A stretch of 64,000 nt of DNA, taken from the NCBI RefSeq assembly GCF_900112595.1, contig NZ_FOMI01000004.1, forward strand, positions 62,001 through 126,000, written 5' to 3'. Numbering within the stretch: position 1 is the stretch's first letter; each line of letters opens with the position of its first letter. Positions 17,777 through 27,035 of the stretch are shown here, one piece after another. The position numbers and the translations under genes were made by a program. The DNA is from Algibacter pectinivorans (GTDB taxonomy: Bacteria; Bacteroidota; Bacteroidia; Flavobacteriales; Flavobacteriaceae). The notes under the pieces are model-generated. The model saw only the letters and a program-made list of their open reading frames with translations. It did not search any database and was not told the DNA's origin.

Positions 17777-18931
17777 ATGCCACTATTTAATGTTTACCCG
17801 TTATATGATGTAACGCCTGTTTCAGGAAAAGGTGTTTATGTTTACGATGAAAAAGGCACAGAGTATTTAGATCTTTACGGAGGTCACGCTGTAATTTCTA
17901 TTGGACATGCGCATACAGATTATGTTGATGCTGTAGCATCTCAAGTCGCTAAATTAGGGTTTTACTCTAATGCAGTTCAAAATCCGTTACAGGTAGAGTT
18001 AGCCGATAAATTAGAAACACTTTCGGGGTGTAAAGACTACGAGTTGTTTTTATGCAATTCTGGTGCCGAGGCTAACGAGAATGCCTTAAAATTGGCATCG
18101 TTTAAAACGGGGAAATCTCGTGTGGTTGCTTTTAAAAATGGTTTTCATGGTCGTACATCGGCAGCTGTAGCTGCAACCGACAATGCAAATATTATTGCGC
18201 CAATTAACGCCCAACAAAAAGTAACTATTCTTGAGTTAAACGATATTGAAGGAGTAAAAGCAGAACTAGAAAAAGGTGATGTTTGTGCGGTTATTGTCGA
18301 GTTTATCCAGGGTGTAGGTGGTTTAGATGAAGGTTCTGCTCAGTTTTTTGAATCTGTTGATGCACTTTGTAAAGCAAATAATACCATGTTTATTGCCGAT
18401 GAGGTGCAGTCTGGTTACGGACGCTCGGGCAAGTTTTTTGCATTTCAGCACTATAATGTAACGCCAGATGTTATATCCATAGCAAAAGGTATGGGTAATG
18501 GTTTTCCTATTGGAGGGATTTTAATTCACCCAAATATCGAAGCTAAATTTGGCATGTTAGGTACTACTTTTGGTGGTAACCATTTAGCTTGTGCTGCTGG
18601 TTTATCGGTTTTAAACGTTATTGAAAAAAATAACTTAATGGACAACGTAAACACCATGTCTAATTACTTTTTAAAGCTAGCCAAAACTATTCCGCAAATT
18701 AAAAAAATAAAAGGTAGAGGGTTAATGTTAGGTTTAGAGTTCGATTTTGAGGTGGGCGAACTAAGAAAAAAATTAATTTATAATCATCATATTTTTACAG
18801 GAGGCGCTGCAAATAAAAAATTGTTAAGAATATTACCTCCGTTAACCTTAAGAAAAGATCATATTAATATGTTTTTTGAAGCTTTAATTGAAGCATTGTC
18901 TGAGGTTGAACAACCTGTAAACGCCAGTTAG
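17777..18931 (+). CDS. argD: Acyl-ornithine aminotransferase
   Basis: 384 residues, class III PLP aminotransferase. Motifs: LYGGHAVISIGHAH, NSGAEANENALKLA, FIADEVQSGYGRSG, and the PLP lysine K237 in ISIAKGMGNG. Transfers an amino group from glutamate to the N-acyl-glutamate semialdehyde, giving N-acyl-ornithine. It begins immediately after proC and ends four bases before proA, so these genes are in one transcript. Confidence 0.95.
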   Translation: MPLFNVYPLYDVTPVSGKGVYVYDEKGTEYLDLYGGHAVISIGHAHTDYVDAVASQVAKLGFYSNAVQNPLQVELADKLETLSGCKDYELFLCNSGAEANENALKLASFKTGKSRVVAFKNGFHGRTSAAVAATDNANIIAPINAQQKVTILELNDIEGVKAELEKGDVCAVIVEFIQGVGGLDEGSAQFFESVDALCKANNTMFIADEVQSGYGRSGKFFAFQHYNVTPDVISIAKGMGNGFPIGGILIHPNIEAKFGMLGTTFGGNHLACAAGLSVLNVIEKNNLMDNVNTMSNYFLKLAKTIPQIKKIKGRGLMLGLEFDFEVGELRKKLIYNHHIFTGGAANKKLLRILPPLTLRKDHINMFFEALIEALSEVEQPVNAS

Positions 18932-18935
18932 AAAA

Positions 18936-20132
18936 ATGAACAAAACACTAAGTATACATAAACGTAATGCCGTGTTAAATTCCATGAAGGAATTGGTTAA
19001 AGAACACGCACAAACTATCCTAGATGCAAACAAAATAGATATGGATAGCTATGATGATAGCGATTTGGCTATGAGTGATCGTTTAAAAGTTAACGATGCC
19101 AAAATAGACGGCATGATTGAGTCTTTACGCCAGTTAGCAGAACTAGAAGATCCTGTAGGAGTAGAGCGTTTTAGCTTTACACACGATAATGGTATGCAAA
19201 TTTATAACCGCACAGCATCTTTTGGTACGGTAATGATTATTTATGAGTCGCGACCAGATGTTACTATCGAAGCCGGAGGCATTGCATTCAAATCTGGAAA
19301 CAAAATTTTATTAAAAGGCGGTAAAGAATCTATAAATTCTAACTTAGCTATTGTAGATTTATGGCACAAGGCATTACAGGATAATGATGTAAGTACAGAA
19401 TGGGTAGAGTATTTAAATTATAACCGTGCCGAAACACAGGCGTTTTTAGAAAACCCAACGCAAACTTTAGATTTAATTGTGCCACGTGGTGGCGAACGTT
19501 TAATCGAGTTTGTAAAGCAAAATGCTAAATGTCCTGTAATTGTTAGCGGACGTGGAAATAACTTCGTGTATGTGCATAAACATGCCGATGTTGCTATGGC
19601 TCTGGATATTATTGTAAATGCCAAAACACAAAAAGTGTCTGGTTGTAATGCTGTAGATAAGGTGTTAATCGATAACGATTTACCAAATAAAGCACAGTTT
19701 ATTGAAGATTTATTAGATCGTTTAGCGGCACATAATGTTGAAGTTTTAGGAGATGATTCTTTAGCCAATTATAACACGGTTAAGCAAATTGAAAACGACG
19801 ATATTTGGTATAAAGAGTTTTTAGATTATAAAATCGTTATTGGAAGTATACCACATACCTTAGCGGCTATCGAAATGATTAATAAATACAGCGGAGGTCA
19901 CTCGGCATCTATAGTAACAAGCGCACAAGGTGCTGCCGAAAATTTTATGGCTAGTGTAGATTGTGGTGCTGTTTATCATAATGCATCAACACGGTTTACA
20001 GATGGTTTCGAGTTTGGATTAGGTGGCGAGTTAGCCATTAGTACCGATAAATTACATCAACGCGGACCAATTGGTTTACAGCATTTAGTCACTAATAAAT
20101 GGTACGTTCATGGTAATGGGCAAATACGCTAA
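18936..20132 (+). CDS. proA: Glutamate-5-semialdehyde dehydrogenase
   Basis: 398 residues. Reduces glutamyl-5-phosphate to the semialdehyde in proline synthesis. ProA motifs include YESRPDVTIEAGG, LKGGKESINSN, the catalytic cysteine C237 in VSGCNAVDKVL and TDGFEFGLGGE-type C-terminal segments (HNASTRFTDGFEFGLG). It is followed 51 bases later by proB, so the two proteins that channel glutamyl phosphate are made together. Confidence 0.97.
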   Translation: MNKTLSIHKRNAVLNSMKELVKEHAQTILDANKIDMDSYDDSDLAMSDRLKVNDAKIDGMIESLRQLAELEDPVGVERFSFTHDNGMQIYNRTASFGTVMIIYESRPDVTIEAGGIAFKSGNKILLKGGKESINSNLAIVDLWHKALQDNDVSTEWVEYLNYNRAETQAFLENPTQTLDLIVPRGGERLIEFVKQNAKCPVIVSGRGNNFVYVHKHADVAMALDIIVNAKTQKVSGCNAVDKVLIDNDLPNKAQFIEDLLDRLAAHNVEVLGDDSLANYNTVKQIENDDIWYKEFLDYKIVIGSIPHTLAAIEMINKYSGGHSASIVTSAQGAAENFMASVDCGAVYHNASTRFTDGFEFGLGGELAISTDKLHQRGPIGLQHLVTNKWYVHGNGQIR

Positions 20133-20183
20133 TTAGGTAAATCTTAATGAGTGTTTTAAAATAAGCAGGTGAAGTTTTAAATA

Positions 20184-20945
20184 ATGAAGAAAAAACGCAT
20201 TTTACTAAAAATTGGCTCTAACACGCTAACCAAAGAAACCAATAATTTATCGCGTGGTAAAATTGAAGATATTGCAAATCAAATACAAAAGCTTCAAGAT
20301 ACCCACGAGTTTATTATTGTAAGTTCTGGTGCTATTGCTGTGGCAAAACAATTTGTAAAGCTAGAAAGTCAGCGCGAAGAAGTGTTTGTAAAACAAGCCT
20401 TGGCATCTATAGGTCAGCCGCATTTAATACGAATCTATCAAGAAATTTTTAGAGAATATGGCTTGTTGAGTTCGCAATGTTTATTGTCGTATTCAGATTT
20501 TGAAAAGCAAGAAAGTAAAACCAATATTGTTAACACTATTAACGTGTTGGTAAACAATAACTACATTCCTATAATTAATGAAAACGATACTGTTGCTACC
20601 GACGAAATTAAATTTGGTGATAACGATAAATTAGGCGCCTTAACAGCATCACTTTTAAATGTCGATTTATTTATAATAGCTACCAATACAAATGGTATTT
20701 ACACCAAGGAATCTATGGAGAATGGAGCGCCTAAAACCATAAAAGAAGTTACAGATTTTGATGCCTTAAGAGCTCAAGTTGTAAACTCTAAATCTACCCA
20801 TGGTAGTGGTGGTATGGAATCTAAAATAGAAGCGGCTACAGTAGCTAAAGCAGCAAATATTGAAACATGGATTGTAAACGGATTAGAAGATGATTTTATG
20901 CTAAATGCCATGGAAGATAAGGTGGCGTTTACTAAAATAATATAA
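20184..20945 (+). CDS. proB: Glutamate 5-kinase, short form without PUA domain
   Basis: 253 residues of the amino acid kinase fold: LLKIGSNTLTKE, IIVSSGAIAVAKQ, IINENDTVATDEIKFGDNDKLGA and GSGGMESKIEAA. It phosphorylates glutamate to start proline synthesis and is the usual site of proline feedback. The C-terminal PUA domain of the E. coli enzyme (367 aa) is absent, as in some other bacteria. The following GNAT gene starts two bases after its stop. Confidence 0.95.
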   Translation: MKKKRILLKIGSNTLTKETNNLSRGKIEDIANQIQKLQDTHEFIIVSSGAIAVAKQFVKLESQREEVFVKQALASIGQPHLIRIYQEIFREYGLLSSQCLLSYSDFEKQESKTNIVNTINVLVNNNYIPIINENDTVATDEIKFGDNDKLGALTASLLNVDLFIIATNTNGIYTKESMENGAPKTIKEVTDFDALRAQVVNSKSTHGSGGMESKIEAATVAKAANIETWIVNGLEDDFMLNAMEDKVAFTKII

Positions 20946-20947
20946 TT

Positions 20948-21391
20948 TTGACTAGTTTTTGTTTAAAATTTATACATTTAAAAAGTCCTTATTATAAAGA
21001 AGCAGTTGCTGTGAGAGAAAGCTTGTTTTTTCAGAATATGGATAATAGTTTAGATTTAATTAATGATGAATTTGAGTTAAATGGGGTTCATCTCGTTTGT
21101 TTAAAAGAAAATGAAGTTGTTGGTACAGGGAGACTAAACATTAAGAATCAAACCGGTGTAATATCACAAATGGCTATAAAATCGGCCAACCAAAAGCAAG
21201 GCGTTGGATCTAAAATATTAATGGAATTAGTAAAGTATAGTAAAGAAAAAGAACTGGTTAAAATAAAACTAAGCGCCAGAGAAACGGCGTTAAAGTTTTA
21301 TGAAAAGCATGGCTTTGTAGTGATTGGAGATTTGTTTCCATCAAAAAAAACTAGTATAATCCATCAACAGATGGAATTGAAAATTGAATAA
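20948..21391 (+). CDS. GNAT-family N-acyltransferase (second of the cluster)
   Basis: 147 residues from a TTG start two bases after proB. The GNAT core is clear: VGTGRLNIKNQTGVISQMAI followed by the CoA loop NQKQGVGSKILMELV, then ARETALKFYEKHGFVVIGD. It resembles small ElaA-like or ArgA C-terminal acetyltransferases. It lies immediately before argF', so it is the strongest positional candidate for the glutamate N-acyltransferase that the arginine pathway needs; the GNAT at 13816 is the alternative. Fold certain, substrate inferred. Confidence 0.8.
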   Translation: MTSFCLKFIHLKSPYYKEAVAVRESLFFQNMDNSLDLINDEFELNGVHLVCLKENEVVGTGRLNIKNQTGVISQMAIKSANQKQGVGSKILMELVKYSKEKELVKIKLSARETALKFYEKHGFVVIGDLFPSKKTSIIHQQMELKIE

Positions 21392-21408
21392 ATAAAGTAA
21401 AGTAGGGG

Positions 21409-22350
21409 ATGAAAAATTACACGTCAATTAACGATATAGATAATATTAATACTTGGATTGAAGAAGCCAAAAAACTTAAAGCAAATCCGCTAGAGCATAA
21501 AGCATTAGGAAAAAATAAAACATTGGGTTTATTGTTTTTTAATTCTAGCCTACGTACCCGCTTAAGTACTCAAAAAGCAGCTTTAAATTTAGGTATGGAT
21601 CCTATTGTAATGAATGTTTCTGGAGATGCTTGGGGAATTGAATTTGGCGATGGAACCATTATGAATGGCAATACTGCAGAACATATTAAAGAAGCTGCTG
21701 CCGTAGTATCGCAATACTGCGATATTATTGCAGTAAGAGCATTTCCAACTTTAACCGATAAAGAAAAAGATAATAGTGAGCAGGTTTTAAATGCGTTTAA
21801 AAAATATGCTTCAGTGCCTATTGTAAACATGGAAAGTGCTACAGGACATCCGTTGCAAGGATTAACCGATGCGATTACCATTTCAGAACATGCTAAGGTT
21901 AAAAAGCCTAAAGTAGTATTAAGTTGGGCGCCACATATAAAAGCTTTACCTCATGCTGTGGCAAATAGTTTTGCTCAAGCCATGCAAAAAATGGATGTAG
22001 AGTTTGTAATTGCTAATCCAGAAGGTTATAATTTAAATCCGGAAATTACTGGAGATACGCCAATTTATCACAATCAAGAAGAAGCCTTTAAAGATGCCGA
22101 TTTTGTATATACAAAAAACTGGAGCTCGTATCAAGATTACGGAAAAGTAATCAATACCGATCCTAATTGGATGATTACTAAAGCTAAACTTGGCGATGCA
22201 AAATTTATGCACTGTTTGCCCGTTAGAAGAAATGTAGTGGTTGAAGATGCTGTTTTAGATACCGATAGTTCTTTGGTAATTCAACAAGCAAACAACAGAA
22301 CTTACGCAGCACAATTAGTGCTTAAAAGGATATTAGAAGGTCTAAAATAA
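21409..22350 (+). CDS. argF': N-succinylornithine carbamoyltransferase-type enzyme
   Basis: 313 residues of the transcarbamylase superfamily. The carbamoyl-phosphate loop is NSSLRTR (residues 45-51) and the C-terminal motif is HCLPVRRN. Unlike ordinary ornithine transcarbamylase it has the N-acyl-ornithine type insertions and YCDIIAVRAF. Residue 90 in NGNTAEHI is alanine. In the Bacteroides enzyme this position is proline, and in acetylornithine transcarbamylase it is glutamate; published swaps at this site switch specificity, small residues favouring succinyl. A succinyl substrate is therefore likely. Family certain; acyl group inferred. Confidence 0.9.
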   Translation: MKNYTSINDIDNINTWIEEAKKLKANPLEHKALGKNKTLGLLFFNSSLRTRLSTQKAALNLGMDPIVMNVSGDAWGIEFGDGTIMNGNTAEHIKEAAAVVSQYCDIIAVRAFPTLTDKEKDNSEQVLNAFKKYASVPIVNMESATGHPLQGLTDAITISEHAKVKKPKVVLSWAPHIKALPHAVANSFAQAMQKMDVEFVIANPEGYNLNPEITGDTPIYHNQEEAFKDADFVYTKNWSSYQDYGKVINTDPNWMITKAKLGDAKFMHCLPVRRNVVVEDAVLDTDSSLVIQQANNRTYAAQLVLKRILEGLK

Positions 22351-22355
22351 AAGGC

Positions 22356-22386
22356 AACCTGCGAAGTTTTAAAAACCATTTAGGTT
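22356..22386. repeat. Family B palindrome, copy 3
   Basis: AACCTGCGAAGTTTT/AAAAACCATTTAGGTT, an imperfect copy in the 88-base argF'-argB gap. Confidence 0.75.
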
Positions 22387-22438
22387 TAAAAACACATAAC
22401 TAATAGCTTTTTAAAACTTGTAATGTTTCAAACATGAT

Positions 22439-23218
22439 ATGAAAGAAAAACTATCCATAGTAAAAATAGGAGGAAATATTATTGAAGATGAAAACGCTTT
22501 ACAGGCATTTTTAAAATTATTTTCCAATTTAGAAGGCAAGAAAATCTTGGTTCATGGAGGTGGTAAACGTGCAACGCATATCGCTTCTAAGCTAGGTATT
22601 GAGTCTAAAATGGTAAATGGTCGTAGAATTACCGATGCCGAAACTCTTGAGGTTATTACCATGGTTTACGGCGGTTTAGTTAACAAAAATGTGGTAGCAA
22701 AACTTCAAGCTTTAAATACTAACGCCATTGGATTAACAGGAGCCGATGTTAACAGCATACAATCAGATAAGCGTCCGGTAAAAGACATCGATTTTGGTTT
22801 TGTTGGCGATGTTAAAGCAGTAGCTCATAATTCAATAGATAAATTAATTCAAGCCGATTTCACACCTGTTTTTTGTGCTATAACACACGACGGAAACGGG
22901 CAGTTGTTAAATACCAATGCCGATACTATTACCTCGCAAGTAGCCGTTGGTATGAGTGCCTTATACAACACTTCAATCTATTATTGTTTCGAACTTAATG
23001 GCGTTTTAGAAGATATAAACGATAAAAACTCGGTAGTAAAACTAATTAACGCCAAAACCTATCAAGATTTATTAGCTAAGGGGATTATTGCAGATGGCAT
23101 GCTACCCAAGTTAGAAAACTGTTTCGATGCTTTACGTGGTGGTGTAAACTCTATAAATATGGGAAATACATCTATGCTAACGCAAGAAAATGATAATTTT
23201 ACAACCATAACCCTATAA
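22439..23218 (+). CDS. argB: N-acyl-glutamate kinase
   Basis: 259 residues, amino acid kinase family: VKIGGNIIEDENAL, VHGGGKRATHIASKLGI, TNADTITSQVAVGM and the C-terminal GIIADGMLPKLENC. Phosphorylates N-acyl-glutamate (succinyl expected here). Its stop is one base from the argE start, indicating co-translation. Confidence 0.95.
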   Translation: MKEKLSIVKIGGNIIEDENALQAFLKLFSNLEGKKILVHGGGKRATHIASKLGIESKMVNGRRITDAETLEVITMVYGGLVNKNVVAKLQALNTNAIGLTGADVNSIQSDKRPVKDIDFGFVGDVKAVAHNSIDKLIQADFTPVFCAITHDGNGQLLNTNADTITSQVAVGMSALYNTSIYYCFELNGVLEDINDKNSVVKLINAKTYQDLLAKGIIADGMLPKLENCFDALRGGVNSINMGNTSMLTQENDNFTTITL

Positions 23219-23219
23219 T

Positions 23220-24290
23220 ATGCCCATACAAGACTTAACACAAGATGCTATATCGCTATTAAAAAAGCTGATAGAAACACAGTCTTTTTCTTCCGAAGAA
23301 GACAAAACAGCATTGCATATTGAAGATTGGTTTACACGTTATAAAATCGATTATAAACGCACAAAAAATAACGTTTGGGCAGTCAATAAGCATTTTGATG
23401 AAAGCAAGCCAACACTATTGCTCAACTCGCATCACGATACGGTTAAGCCAAATTCGGCGTACACCAATAATCCGTTAGAGGCCTTTGTTCAAGACGGCAA
23501 ATTATATGGCTTAGGAAGTAACGATGCAGGTGGTTGTTTGGTATCGTTAATAGCAACTTTTACCCATTTTTACAATCAGGAAAACTTAAAATATAACTTA
23601 GTTATTGTCGCTTCCGCGGAAGAAGAAAGTAGTGGTCCAAACGGGCTAAATAGTATGCTTCCAATTATCCCGAAAGTTGATGTCGCTATTGTAGGTGAGC
23701 CTACCTTAATGAATTTAGCCGTTGCCGAAAAAGGTTTGGTGGTTTTTGATGCCGTTATTGAAGGTACACCAAGTCATGCAGCACATCCAAACAATAATAA
23801 CGCCATATATAATACCATTGATGCGTTACAATGGTTTAAAGATTTTAAGTTCGAAAAAGGTTCTGAAGCTTTAGGCAATGTTAAGCTTACGGTAACACAA
23901 ATTAATGCAGGGTCGCAACACAATGTAGTGCCAGCACACGTAGATCTAGTGATTGATGTTCGTGTAAACGATGCGTATAGTAATGCAGAAATTGCAGATA
24001 TTTTACAAGAAAAGGCACCTGTAACCAGCATAAAAGCACGTAGTTTGCGTTTAAATTCATCTAGTATTCCAATGGAACACGATTTAGTAAAGGCCGGAAT
24101 CGCCATGGGACGAAGCACTTACGGGTCGCCAACCTTATCCGATCAAGCGGTATTAACCTGTCCGAGTTTAAAGCTAGGACCAGGCGATAGCACACGCTCG
24201 CATTCGGCAAACGAATTTATTTACGTAAATGAAATTGAGGAAGGCGTGCAGATATATATTGAATTGTTGAAGAACGTACTTTTGGAATAA
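23220..24290 (+). CDS. argE: M20 family N-acyl-ornithine/citrulline deacylase
   Basis: 356 residues. Zinc-dependent M20 peptidase fold: LLLNSHHDTVKPN (His and Asp ligands), GLGSNDAGGCL, VASAEEESSGPNG (catalytic Glu), VGEPT, and the dimerisation segment GTPSHAAHPNNNNA. In the N-acyl-ornithine carbamoyltransferase route the acyl group is removed after carbamoylation, so the substrate should be N-succinyl (or acetyl) citrulline. It directly follows argB. Pathway placement is strong. Confidence 0.93.
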   Translation: MPIQDLTQDAISLLKKLIETQSFSSEEDKTALHIEDWFTRYKIDYKRTKNNVWAVNKHFDESKPTLLLNSHHDTVKPNSAYTNNPLEAFVQDGKLYGLGSNDAGGCLVSLIATFTHFYNQENLKYNLVIVASAEEESSGPNGLNSMLPIIPKVDVAIVGEPTLMNLAVAEKGLVVFDAVIEGTPSHAAHPNNNNAIYNTIDALQWFKDFKFEKGSEALGNVKLTVTQINAGSQHNVVPAHVDLVIDVRVNDAYSNAEIADILQEKAPVTSIKARSLRLNSSSIPMEHDLVKAGIAMGRSTYGSPTLSDQAVLTCPSLKLGPGDSTRSHSANEFIYVNEIEEGVQIYIELLKNVLLE

Positions 24291-24304
24291 CATTTTCAAT
24301 AGCT

Positions 24305-24332
24305 CCTGCGAGGTTTTAAAAACCTTTTAGGT
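24305..24332. repeat. Family B palindrome, copy 4
   Basis: CCTGCGAGGTTTTAAAAACC followed by TTTTAGGT, in the argE-argH gap. Confidence 0.78.
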
Positions 24333-24421
24333 GTAAACTGAAAACATAAATTAGATGTGCTAGAATTTAAAAACTTGACGCATCTTTAAAACAAATAGTT
24401 AAGTAAAAATGAAAGCAGAGA

Positions 24422-24439
24422 TTTCTGCCTTCGCGGAAA
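24422..24439 (+). repeat. Small hairpin before argH
   Basis: TTTCTGC-CTTC-GCGGAAA, 18 bases before the argH ATG. It resembles the TTCCTGC-TTTC-GCAGGAA hairpin before metF (57097). Confidence 0.65.
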
Positions 24440-24457
24440 TAAAAAAAAGTATAAAGC

Positions 24458-25732
24458 ATGAAACTCTGGGATAAAGGCATATCAATCGATAAAAAAATAG
24501 AACAATTTACAGTTGGTAACGACCGTGAAATTGATATTCATATTGCAAAATACGATGTTATTGCATCAAAAGCACATGCCAAAATGCTTCAGAAAATCGG
24601 AATAATTTCGGTTGAAGAATTGGTAGAATTATTGGGCGGATTAAAAGTTCTTGAAGAGCAAATTGAAAACGGAACTTTTGTTATCGATGCACAGTTTGAA
24701 GATGTACACTCTAAAATTGAATTTGAATTAACAAAATCTTTAGGTGAGGTTGGAAAAAAAATCCATACCGCACGTTCTAGAAACGATCAAGTTTTAGTGG
24801 CTTGCCATTTATATTACAAAGACAATCTAGGTAGTATTAAAGCTAAAACAAAAACACTTTTTGAAACCCTTTTAGGTTTAGCAGATACTTATAAAGATAA
24901 AGTTTTACCAGGTTATACGCATTTACAAGTGGCTATGCCATCATCATTCGGGTTGTGGTTTTCGGCTTATGCTGAGCTTATGATTGACGATGTGTATTTA
25001 TTAGATGCCGCTATAAAAACGGTAGACCAAAACCCTTTAGGATCGGCTGCAGGTTACGGAAGCTCATTTCCTATTGATAGAGAATTAACCACTAAAGAAA
25101 TGGGGTTTGCAACACTAAAATACAACGTAGTGGCTGCCCAAATGGGGCGTGGTAAAAACGAACGTACTATTGCGGCAGCTTTAGGGAGTTTAGCCAATAC
25201 ATTGGCACGTTTTGCCATGGATACCTGTTTGTATATGAGTCAGAATTTTGGCTTTATCTCCTTTCCAGACGAGTTAACTACAGGTAGTAGCATAATGCCA
25301 CATAAAAAGAATCCGGATGTATTTGAGTTGATTCGTGGTAAGTGCAACAAAATTCAAGCCTTACAAGGTGAAATGGTTTTAATAACCAATAATTTACCAA
25401 GTGGATATCACAGAGATTACCAATTGTTAAAGGAAAATATGATTGCTGCCTTTGAAGAATTAAAAGATATACTCGATATTTTTAATTACTCGATTCAGCA
25501 AATTATTGTTAAGGATGTTGATGTAAATAGCGATTTATACAAGTACTTATTTACCGTAGATAATATTAATACTTTGGTGGTTGAGGGGCAAAGTTTTAGG
25601 GAAGCTTACCAAAAAATAGGCGGACAAGTACAAGATGGTACTTATGTTCCTGATACCTCTAAAAAACATACACATGCTGGTAGTATTCATAATTTATGTT
25701 TAGATAAAATTCAAAATAAGTTTCCTAAATAA
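24458..25732 (+). CDS. argH: Argininosuccinate lyase
   Basis: 424 residues of the fumarase/aspartase superfamily, splitting argininosuccinate to arginine and fumarate. Conserved segments: HTARSRNDQVL, PGYTHLQVAMPSSFG, and the signature loop GSSIMPHKKNPD containing the catalytic serine. Last recognisable gene of the arginine/proline cluster, 168 bases after argE. Confidence 0.96.
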   Translation: MKLWDKGISIDKKIEQFTVGNDREIDIHIAKYDVIASKAHAKMLQKIGIISVEELVELLGGLKVLEEQIENGTFVIDAQFEDVHSKIEFELTKSLGEVGKKIHTARSRNDQVLVACHLYYKDNLGSIKAKTKTLFETLLGLADTYKDKVLPGYTHLQVAMPSSFGLWFSAYAELMIDDVYLLDAAIKTVDQNPLGSAAGYGSSFPIDRELTTKEMGFATLKYNVVAAQMGRGKNERTIAAALGSLANTLARFAMDTCLYMSQNFGFISFPDELTTGSSIMPHKKNPDVFELIRGKCNKIQALQGEMVLITNNLPSGYHRDYQLLKENMIAAFEELKDILDIFNYSIQQIIVKDVDVNSDLYKYLFTVDNINTLVVEGQSFREAYQKIGGQVQDGTYVPDTSKKHTHAGSIHNLCLDKIQNKFPK

Positions 25733-25767
25733 GTAAATTTGTTGAATATAAATTCATAAATTTTAGA

Positions 25768-26736
25768 ATGCAGAACATTAAGATTGATAAATTTGTTTTA
25801 TCTATTATTGGAGTAATTATAGTAGCTTATTTTTTTCCAGAATGGGGCGTTAGCGAAAGTAAAATTCCTATCGATACAATTAGTACGGTAGGAATTTCGC
25901 TTATATTCTTTTTTTATGGGCTTAAGTTGAGTCCGGCAAAGCTTAAAGCAGGACTTAAAAACTGGAAATTACATCTTTTAGTGCAGAGCGCTACGTTTTT
26001 AATTTTCCCTATGTTAGTTTTAGGGTGTCGTCCTTTAATACAAAATGAAACCCAAGAAACTATTTGGTTGGCTTTCTTTTTTTTAGCGGCATTACCATCT
26101 ACAGTATCGTCGTCTGTAGTTATGGTGTCTATGGCAAAAGGGAATATTCCTGCTGCTATTTTTAACGCGAGTATTTCTGGAATTATAGGTATTGCATTAA
26201 CTCCACTTTGGATGGGGCTTTTTGTTAATGATGCCCAAACCGATTTCGATTTTACAACTATTTACGTTAAGCTTATTGTTCAAATTATATTACCTGTGGT
26301 TTTGGGGCTACTGTTACAACGGTTTTTTGGCAGCTTTGTACAAAAACATAATGCTAAACTTACCCTTTTTGATAAGTCTATTATCCTGCTTATTATATAC
26401 AAGAGTTTTGCAGAGTCGTTTACAGAGAACATTTTTAGTTCGGTATCGATATTAGATTTATTGTTTCTTTTTGTTGCTGTATTGCTATTGTTTTTATTGG
26501 TTTTTATAGTGTTAGGGTTTTTATCTAGAAAGATGGATTTTAATAAGGAAGACCAGATTACTGCCCAGTTTTGCGGTACCAAAAAATCTTTAGTACATGG
26601 TACAGTATTTTCTAAAATTATATTTGGTAATATGGCTACTATAGGAATCATTTTATTGCCTTTAATGTTGTTTCATGCAACACAAATATTAATTGTTAGT
26701 GTTTTGGCAACGCGGTTGTCCAAACGCTTAGATTAA
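25768..26736 (+). CDS. Bile acid:sodium symporter-family membrane protein (SLC10A7/YfeH-like)
   Basis: 322 residues, almost entirely hydrophobic with about nine or ten transmembrane helices. The pattern LIFFFYGLKLSPAKLKAGLKNWKLHLLVQ near residues 47-75 and ALPSTVSSSVVMVSMAKGNIPAA are typical of the BASS superfamily branch that includes SLC10A7 and E. coli YfeH; the C-terminal QFCGTKKSLVHGT is also characteristic. Substrate unknown. It starts 35 bases after argH and could be the tail of that transcript, but a functional link is not evident. Confidence 0.87.
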   Translation: MQNIKIDKFVLSIIGVIIVAYFFPEWGVSESKIPIDTISTVGISLIFFFYGLKLSPAKLKAGLKNWKLHLLVQSATFLIFPMLVLGCRPLIQNETQETIWLAFFFLAALPSTVSSSVVMVSMAKGNIPAAIFNASISGIIGIALTPLWMGLFVNDAQTDFDFTTIYVKLIVQIILPVVLGLLLQRFFGSFVQKHNAKLTLFDKSIILLIIYKSFAESFTENIFSSVSILDLLFLFVAVLLLFLLVFIVLGFLSRKMDFNKEDQITAQFCGTKKSLVHGTVFSKIIFGNMATIGIILLPLMLFHATQILIVSVLATRLSKRLD

Positions 26737-26831
26737 ACGTAAAGATATTTTGAAGGTTTAGCGCCACGTGAATTTGAGCTTAGCAAAAACGCACTTGCTT
26801 ATTTTTTATGCTAGTATGTTTGCGGTTACAC

Positions 26832-26953
26832 GCGTTAGGGATTGGAGCATTGTTGAAGCTCTTTTTGTGTTGTTGCGCCTATGCAACACAAAAAAGCGAC
26901 TGCGAAAAGCCCGACCGCATACCCTGAGCATAGACGAAGGGTGGGGTAACGCC
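26832..26953 (+). repeat. Family A structured repeat, copy 3, with nested hairpin
   Basis: Begins GCGTTAGGGATTGGAGC and ends TAACGCC. Between the conserved start and the AAAGCCCGACC core sits a nested inverted repeat, CTTTTTGTGTTG...CAACACAAAAAAG (about 26860-26894). A plus-strand frame of about 105 codons that reads over it (26768-27085) is rejected as an artefact. Confidence 0.85.
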
Positions 26954-27035
26954 AAAAAACACTTTCTAGAAAATTGCAATTTGCGTTTAGATAAAATAAA
27001 GCCTAATTTTCCTAAATTAATTTTTAAACCTGTAA

